From assembly GCA_902793635.1 (NCBI GenBank), contig CADBEA010000005.1:19648-83647 (forward strand): 64,000 nucleotides of DNA. The letters run 5' to 3'. A program made the translations under genes and the position numbers. The DNA comes from an uncultured Erysipelotrichaceae bacterium. Its GTDB lineage: Bacteria > Bacillota_I > Bacilli_A > Erysipelotrichales > Erysipelotrichaceae. How positions within the stretch are numbered: position 1 is the first letter of the stretch; the number at the start of each line of letters is the position of its first letter. Shown one piece after another: positions 59,675-64,000 of the stretch. The notes under the pieces are model-generated. The model did not search any database, was not told the DNA's origin, and saw nothing but the letters and a program-made list of their open reading frames with translations.

Positions 59675-60349
59675 CTAAACGATTGACTGCCGGTGATAAT
59701 CCGTAATATCAGAGCCGAGTTTCTCGTAGATTTCCATGACTGAGCCGACATTGGACAGTGTCTTTAATTCGGCATCTGTCATTCCGATCAGTTCCAGGAA
59801 CTCAACTCTGCCGTTCGGAGTATCGATTGTTTCCACCGTGGGATCTTTCACCGTAATGAAACCGGTCAGGTTCGATTTCTGTTTCGCGTCGATTCCTGCT
59901 GTCTGGCCGGTATATATGTATTCAAACGGGCGGAAAATCTCTCCCTTTGTAAAGGTGAGTCTGGCGATCATCTGCAGGATGCCGCAGATATTTCTGAATT
60001 CTGCTTCTTCATCTTCATAGTCATCTTTTTTGAGTTTGAGGGTGAGTTCATATCCATACCCGCTGATTTTAGGGTCATCACTCTCTTTATCATAGATTTC
60101 CGTCTGACCGAACGAAACGAAGTGCCAGTAGCTGCCTCCGTCATAAATGCTGATACCGTCCAGAGGATCTTTTCCGCCAAGCATCCATTTCAAGACCGTT
60201 GCATAATGTTTCGGATGATCCTGTCCAGGATACACTCTTAAGAATTCCTGTTCAATGGCCTGCCAGCCGACAGCTTCAGCTTCTTCCTCCGGTTTGGGGA
60301 CAGCTGTTTCCTGTTTCTTTTCTTTTTTGAAAATGTCGAATAATCCCAT
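59675..60349 (-). CDS. SUFU (suppressor of fused) domain protein, second copy
   Basis: 224 aa. It begins MGLFDIFKKEKKQETAVPKP, like the first SUFU protein, then HYATVLKWMLGGKDPLDGISIYDGGSYWHFVSFGQTEIYDKES, GYGYELTLKLKKDDYEDEEAEFRNICGILQMIARLTFTKGEIFRPFEYIYTG and VEFLELIGMTDAELKTL. This is the SUFU fold used by several toxin-immunity proteins. AGGAGG precedes the ATG. A perfect GCGTGA-T-TCACGC repeat lies after its stop at 59635-59647. Confidence 0.9.
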   Translation of the reverse strand: MGLFDIFKKEKKQETAVPKPEEEAEAVGWQAIEQEFLRVYPGQDHPKHYATVLKWMLGGKDPLDGISIYDGGSYWHFVSFGQTEIYDKESDDPKISGYGYELTLKLKKDDYEDEEAEFRNICGILQMIARLTFTKGEIFRPFEYIYTGQTAGIDAKQKSNLTGFITVKDPTVETIDTPNGRVEFLELIGMTDAELKTLSNVGSVMEIYEKLGSDITDYHRQSIV

Positions 60350-60439
60350 GATTTTTGCCTCCTGAACTGTTGTGTGTCTTTTATTTTATCATGCCTTGAT
60401 TTGTGATCCGCAACATGCCCGATATACTGTTTTCCCGGA

Positions 60440-60955
60440 TCAGCTGGCATCGACATACAGTCTGTATTTCCCGCAGTGCAGACAGCGGAAAAGATATCCG
60501 GTCATATCGCCGTCTTTCCGCAGATACTCATTTACCACATCCAGCGGATAGGAGGGGACCTGCGTAGCATAATCGCTGAGCACTTCCTCTTTGCTGCCAA
60601 GTTCTTCCAGTTCACTGATTCCGACCGGCCCGAGATACGCGCAATAATCGTCACAGCATGCCAGCCAGTTTTCTCCCTGCCAGGCCATATAGCCGGGCGT
60701 GCGCCTGAACAGTTCGTCATGCTTCTCAGGATCTGACACCTTTTCAGCATACTGAACGAATTCAGCATCGAACTTTTCCGCGGCGCTTCCGTCGTGTATA
60801 CATGACAGACAGATACAGTCCACATTCGCCGATGTATATACCTGATCAATGTACTCTGTTACCGTCTTTCCACAGCAATTGCAGACACCTTCATCACGAA
60901 CCAGTATCTTGTCACTGTATAAATTCGGATGATATTTGAATTTGATACGTTTCAT
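60440..60955 (-). CDS. CbrC-family protein (immunity-like)
   Basis: 171 aa. CbrC pattern: FKYHPNLYSDKILVRDEGVCNCCGKTVTEYI, VDCICLSCIHDGSAAEKFDAEFV, RTPGYMAWQGENWLACCDDYCAYLGPVG and FRCLHCGKYRLYVDAS. Paired Cys (CNCC, CLSC, CC, CLHC) probably bind zinc. CbrC proteins are often immunity proteins, and one was linked to colicin resistance. AAGGA lies about 12 bases before the ATG. Confidence 0.9.
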   Translation of the reverse strand: MKRIKFKYHPNLYSDKILVRDEGVCNCCGKTVTEYIDQVYTSANVDCICLSCIHDGSAAEKFDAEFVQYAEKVSDPEKHDELFRRTPGYMAWQGENWLACCDDYCAYLGPVGISELEELGSKEEVLSDYATQVPSYPLDVVNEYLRKDGDMTGYLFRCLHCGKYRLYVDAS

Positions 60956-60998
60956 GCAAGTATTATCCTTTCACTTTTTTCCGATGATCCCATAATCC

Positions 60999-61634
60999 TC
61001 AGTCCGTTGCCGAAACGAGCATCACCACATATCTGTTCATGTTTTCATCATAGATGGTCCAGCAGGATGCGCCGTACCATTCATGCCCATCGTCAAAATA
61101 ATCCGACCAGTCCGTCGTCCATTCATAAATATCGAGTTTACCTGTACCTTCCGGAAACAAAACACCGTTCACTTTTCGGAAGTCCTCCGGCTTATTCTTT
61201 CCGCCATACACCGGTTCCATCAGAGCATACCAGTAGGGGACAAAAGTACCGAAGTTATCGTCGTCCGGTTTCCAGTCGGCATCATAGAAGACATTGCCAT
61301 AGTAATCGGTCTTCACGATCTCAGGACAATAGAAAAACGTCTGAGGATCCAGTGGGGCCGGCTGTGCTTTGTCAATATCATAACCTAATCGGTGCAATTG
61401 ACCGGCCGCTTCGTCACCCCGTCTTTTTCCCGCTTTTTCCTGATCTTCTGCATCTCTTTTTACAAGCTGCTCAAAAACTGCGAGCAAAGCCTTCCGGTGG
61501 GAATTCAGTCCTTCATAGGGATTATCATCATGTAACAGATGATAATCCACTTCACCGGCCAGATGACATTCGCTGTCTGAATCATATTGTTTTAAAAAAT
61601 CATAGAAAACGTCATTCTGTATTTCATACATCAT
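60999..61634 (-). CDS. Acidic protein of unknown function, first of the immunity-like row
   Basis: 211 aa, very rich in Asp, Tyr and Trp. The N-terminal part is helical (MYEIQNDVFYDFLKQYDSDSE ... LLAVFEQLVKRDAEDQEKA). The C-terminal part has strands (FGTFVPYWYALMEPVYGG, GKLDIYEWTTDWSDYFDDGHEWYGASCWTIYDENMNRYVVMLVSATD). No family recognised. There are two adjacent ATG codons and only a weak ribosome site. Its place before CbrC and SUFU suggests the same kind of role, but this is inference. Confidence 0.65.
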   Translation of the reverse strand: MMYEIQNDVFYDFLKQYDSDSECHLAGEVDYHLLHDDNPYEGLNSHRKALLAVFEQLVKRDAEDQEKAGKRRGDEAAGQLHRLGYDIDKAQPAPLDPQTFFYCPEIVKTDYYGNVFYDADWKPDDDNFGTFVPYWYALMEPVYGGKNKPEDFRKVNGVLFPEGTGKLDIYEWTTDWSDYFDDGHEWYGASCWTIYDENMNRYVVMLVSATD

Positions 61635-61760
61635 ATTTACCAGTCAACCCATGTGAAAAACACACGGTTCCTTCCCAGAGGTGATGCGCTTCCTTTGGCC
61701 CTGAATTGTCGTATGGTCATAATCAATCGGCCTCTTATTCCGGGGCAATGCCTGTTTTTA

Positions 61761-61781
61761 TACTATACTTATGATATAGTA
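61761..61781. promoter_or_regulatory. Inverted repeat upstream of the FGGY kinase gene
   Basis: Perfect 7-base arms TACTATA and TATAGTA around CTTATGA, 100 bases before the kinase ATG. It may be an operator. A second, weaker repeat (TTATGCGG / CCGTAATAA) lies at about 61807-61834. Confidence 0.4.
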
Positions 61782-61880
61782 ACTACCCGAAAATCCAAAA
61801 ATATATTATGCGGGCAGACATATGCCGTAATAATTGAATTCTTTCTGTCACATATCTGAAATGATAATAAAGGAGGCCAT

Positions 61881-63434
61881 ATGGATCTTGCAAAAAGTGT
61901 GCTCGGCATTGAACTGGGCTCGACCAGAATCAAAGCTGTGCTGATCGATGAAAATCATGTTCCTTTCGCATCCGGAAGCTATGAATGGGAAAACCGTCTT
62001 GTTGACGGAATATGGACATATTCCCTTGATGAGGTTCACGAAGGTCTGCAGGCCTGTTATGCGGATCTGCGGAGGGATGTCTTGGAAAAGTGCCATACGG
62101 AACTGAAGGAAGTCGCAGCAATCGGCATCAGCGGCATGATGCACGGTTATCTGCCGTTTGATAAAGAGGGAAAGCAGCTGGCGGAATTCCGTACCTGGCG
62201 AAATACGATAACCGCGAAAGCCAGCGGCGAACTGACGGAACTCTTCGGATTCAACATTCCCCAGAGATGGAGCGTGGCGCATCTGTACCAGGCGATCCTC
62301 AACAACGAGGAACATGTGAAAGATATCGATTTCCTGACAACTCTGGCAGGTTATATTCATTACCGCCTCACCGGCCGAAGAGTCATGGGAATCGGCGAAG
62401 CCAGTGGTATGTTCCCGATTGACAGCGAAAAGCTTGATTATGATGAAGCGATGCTGCAGAAATTCAAAGCGCTGACCGGCATTGATCTGCGCGCCATTCT
62501 TCCGGCTGTACTCTGTGCCGGGGAAAATGCCGGAACATTGAGTGAAGAAGGAGCGCTTTTCCTGGATCCTTCCGGAAATCTCAAAGCAGGCATACCATTT
62601 GCGCCGTGTGAAGGGGATGCCGGTACCGGTATGGCGGCGACGGATTCGGTCCGGGTGCGCACCGGCAACGTCAGTGCGGGTACCAGTGATTTTGCCATGA
62701 TCGTCACCGATCAGAAACTTGGCGTTCACCGGGAAATCGACATGGTGACAACACCAGACGGTCTGCCGGTCGCGATGGTTCACTGCAACAACTGCACATC
62801 CGACATCAATGCCTGGGTCAATCTGTTCTATGAGTATTCGCAGCTGATGGGTTTTGAAATAACAAAAAGCGCACTGTATACAAATCTCTTCAGAGCTGCC
62901 CTGGATGGCGATCCCGATGGCGGCGGACTGCTGTCATACAATTTCTTCTCCGGTGAACATATCGTCGGGCTGGATGAAGGAAGACCTCTGTTTGTCAGAA
63001 CAGCGCATGCGAAATTCACGCTGGCCAATTTCATGAGGACGCATCTGTTCTCATCCCTGGCAACACTGAAAATCGGTCTGGATATTCTGCAGGAAACAGA
63101 ACACGTACCGATCGACAAGCTGTACGGTCACGGCGGCTTCTTCAAAACACCGGAAGTCGGTCAGCGGATGCTGTCGGCAGCGGTGAACGCTCCTGTTTCC
63201 GTCATGGAAACGGCCGGCGAAGGGGGACCTTACGGCATGGCGCTGCTGGCAGCGTATATGATCCGCCGGGAGGCAGGAGAAACTCTTCCTGATTATCTTG
63301 ATGACAAAGTGTTCAAAGACGCGCGCTCGTCAACCGTCATGGCAGATGCCTCAGACATAGCAGGTTTCAATGTTTTCCTGACAAGATACAAAAAGGCGCT
63401 CGCTGCAGAGAAAAAAGCCGTGGAGCTGTTATGA
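61881..63434 (+). CDS. FGGY-family carbohydrate kinase
   Basis: 517 aa. The two actin-like halves are seen: [19 protein letters not shown] (phosphate 1), [28 protein letters not shown], then [32 protein letters not shown] (adenosine/phosphate 2) and the C-terminal [45 protein letters not shown]. It phosphorylates a pentulose or similar sugar (xylulokinase and ribulokinase are relatives); the substrate is not decided. It is not the KDG kinase needed by the uxu pathway, which is of the PfkB type. AAAGGAGG precedes the ATG. Confidence 0.93.
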   Translation: MDLAKSVLGIELGSTRIKAVLIDENHVPFASGSYEWENRLVDGIWTYSLDEVHEGLQACYADLRRDVLEKCHTELKEVAAIGISGMMHGYLPFDKEGKQLAEFRTWRNTITAKASGELTELFGFNIPQRWSVAHLYQAILNNEEHVKDIDFLTTLAGYIHYRLTGRRVMGIGEASGMFPIDSEKLDYDEAMLQKFKALTGIDLRAILPAVLCAGENAGTLSEEGALFLDPSGNLKAGIPFAPCEGDAGTGMAATDSVRVRTGNVSAGTSDFAMIVTDQKLGVHREIDMVTTPDGLPVAMVHCNNCTSDINAWVNLFYEYSQLMGFEITKSALYTNLFRAALDGDPDGGGLLSYNFFSGEHIVGLDEGRPLFVRTAHAKFTLANFMRTHLFSSLATLKIGLDILQETEHVPIDKLYGHGGFFKTPEVGQRMLSAAVNAPVSVMETAGEGGPYGMALLAAYMIRREAGETLPDYLDDKVFKDARSSTVMADASDIAGFNVFLTRYKKALAAEKKAVELL

Positions 63435-63475
63435 CAGGCGGACGTGGTGATAAAAGCGGGCAAAGAGGACTGAGT

Positions 63476-63859
63476 ATGAAAAAACGAATCATGTATGTGT
63501 TTCTGGCATTCCTGATCAGTGTTTCACTGCTGAACGGATGTGCGGCAGATGAGGGCAACAGGTACATTCTGGTGCCGGAAACATTTCCGATGCGGATACA
63601 GATCAAACCGGACGACGAAATCACAGAGGATGAAATCACGCTGTATTTTGTGAACGGCGGCGGTTCCTGTGTTGTCCGCCCGTGTACCACAGCCAGCGGA
63701 GCCGTATTCACGATTTCCAGCCCCAGACAGGTCAGTTTTGTCAGGAACGGCTCTCTGTACAATGCGGACCAGGGTATTGATCCGGATTTCACCATCAGCA
63801 AACCGGAAACCTTCTATGACCGGGAAAAACTGGTGGAATTCATTCATGAGCTGCCCTGA
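63476..63859 (+). CDS. Small lipoprotein of unknown function
   Basis: 127 aa. Signal peptide with lipobox (MKKRIMYVFLAFLISVSLLNGC, Cys22). The mature part (NRYILVPETFPMRIQIKPDDEITEDEITLYFVNGGGSCVVRPC ...) is beta-rich and not recognised. ATG 63476 has AGAGGA six bases upstream; the frame is open before it but without a ribosome site. It lies 41 bases after the FGGY kinase stop and may be co-transcribed. No terminator is seen in the remaining 141 bases. Confidence 0.8.
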   Translation: MKKRIMYVFLAFLISVSLLNGCAADEGNRYILVPETFPMRIQIKPDDEITEDEITLYFVNGGGSCVVRPCTTASGAVFTISSPRQVSFVRNGSLYNADQGIDPDFTISKPETFYDREKLVEFIHELP

Positions 63860-64000
63860 TGAAAAACAGTCTGAACCATTCTGAAACATAATCTTTATGC
63901 AATACGCTCTTTTTAAAGATTTAGTTGATAAGGGAAAAAACACCGTAATGATATTCCCCGTATGCAGTATATAAATTGATTGGCAAAGGAATTTTGGTGA

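Overview
The window looks like the chromosome of a Gram-positive, low-to-mid-GC fermentative gut bacterium of the Bacillota. Many genes have a clear AGGAGG-type ribosome site, the terminators are compact stem-loops followed by T-runs, and two cre-like sites suggest CcpA-type catabolite control. ThyA is of the long Lactobacillus casei type, and there is a class F flavodiiron oxygen reductase, typical of anaerobes. An Erysipelotrichia-like relative is my guess; I cannot name a genus. I saw no rRNA, tRNA, CRISPR array, insertion sequence, integrase or phage gene, so this reads as ordinary chromosome with many small accessory genes.

Layout. 1-5 kb: an edge-truncated double-acetyltransferase gene, a cytoplasmic alpha-amylase, and a hydrolase-TetR operon whose promoter sits between two perfect palindromes. 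5-13.4 kb: a DUF1349 protein, an AraC-GyrI regulator, DegV, an M50 membrane protease, an SGNH hydrolase, a GH1 6-phospho-beta-glucosidase, then thyA-folA. 13.4-22.9 kb: a CASTOR/POLLUX-like channel, an S9 peptidase, a prephenate dehydratase that carries a lipoprotein signal, a transglutaminase-like protein, an EamA transporter, a lipoprotein, and an overlapping DUF5655/DUF1801/DUF2200 cassette. 23-27.2 kb: a glutamine-rich protein of unknown function followed by a complete class II lanthipeptide synthetase (LanM) with no recognisable precursor peptide nearby. This is the most interesting locus.

27.3-38.7 kb: small redox and metabolic genes, a metallo-beta-lactamase-fold protein, a P-loop protein, a PAP2 phosphatase, a D-2-hydroxyacid dehydrogenase, a phosphoesterase lipoprotein, the flavodiiron-rubredoxin-oxidoreductase fusion and an FMN alpha-hydroxyacid dehydrogenase. 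Two small membrane-protein genes here are broken, one by a frameshift and one by a single in-frame TAA. 38.7-53 kb: a SUFU-domain protein, LysR and MFS genes, a divergent TetR / P1B-type ATPase pair, a CAAX-type protease, an esterase, an Orn/Lys/Arg-type decarboxylase and several small genes of unknown role.

53-57.5 kb holds the hexuronate cluster: an AraC regulator divergent from uxuA, an SDR fructuronate reductase and uxaC. Together they turn glucuronate/galacturonate into 2-keto-3-deoxygluconate precursors. 57.6-61.7 kb is a minus-strand row of Nif3, a RelA/SpoT-domain protein and three proteins of immunity-protein character (SUFU, CbrC, unknown). The right end carries an FGGY sugar kinase and a small lipoprotein.

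Family names rest on motifs read by eye; no database search was run. Starts were chosen from ribosome sites and promoter positions where these are visible.
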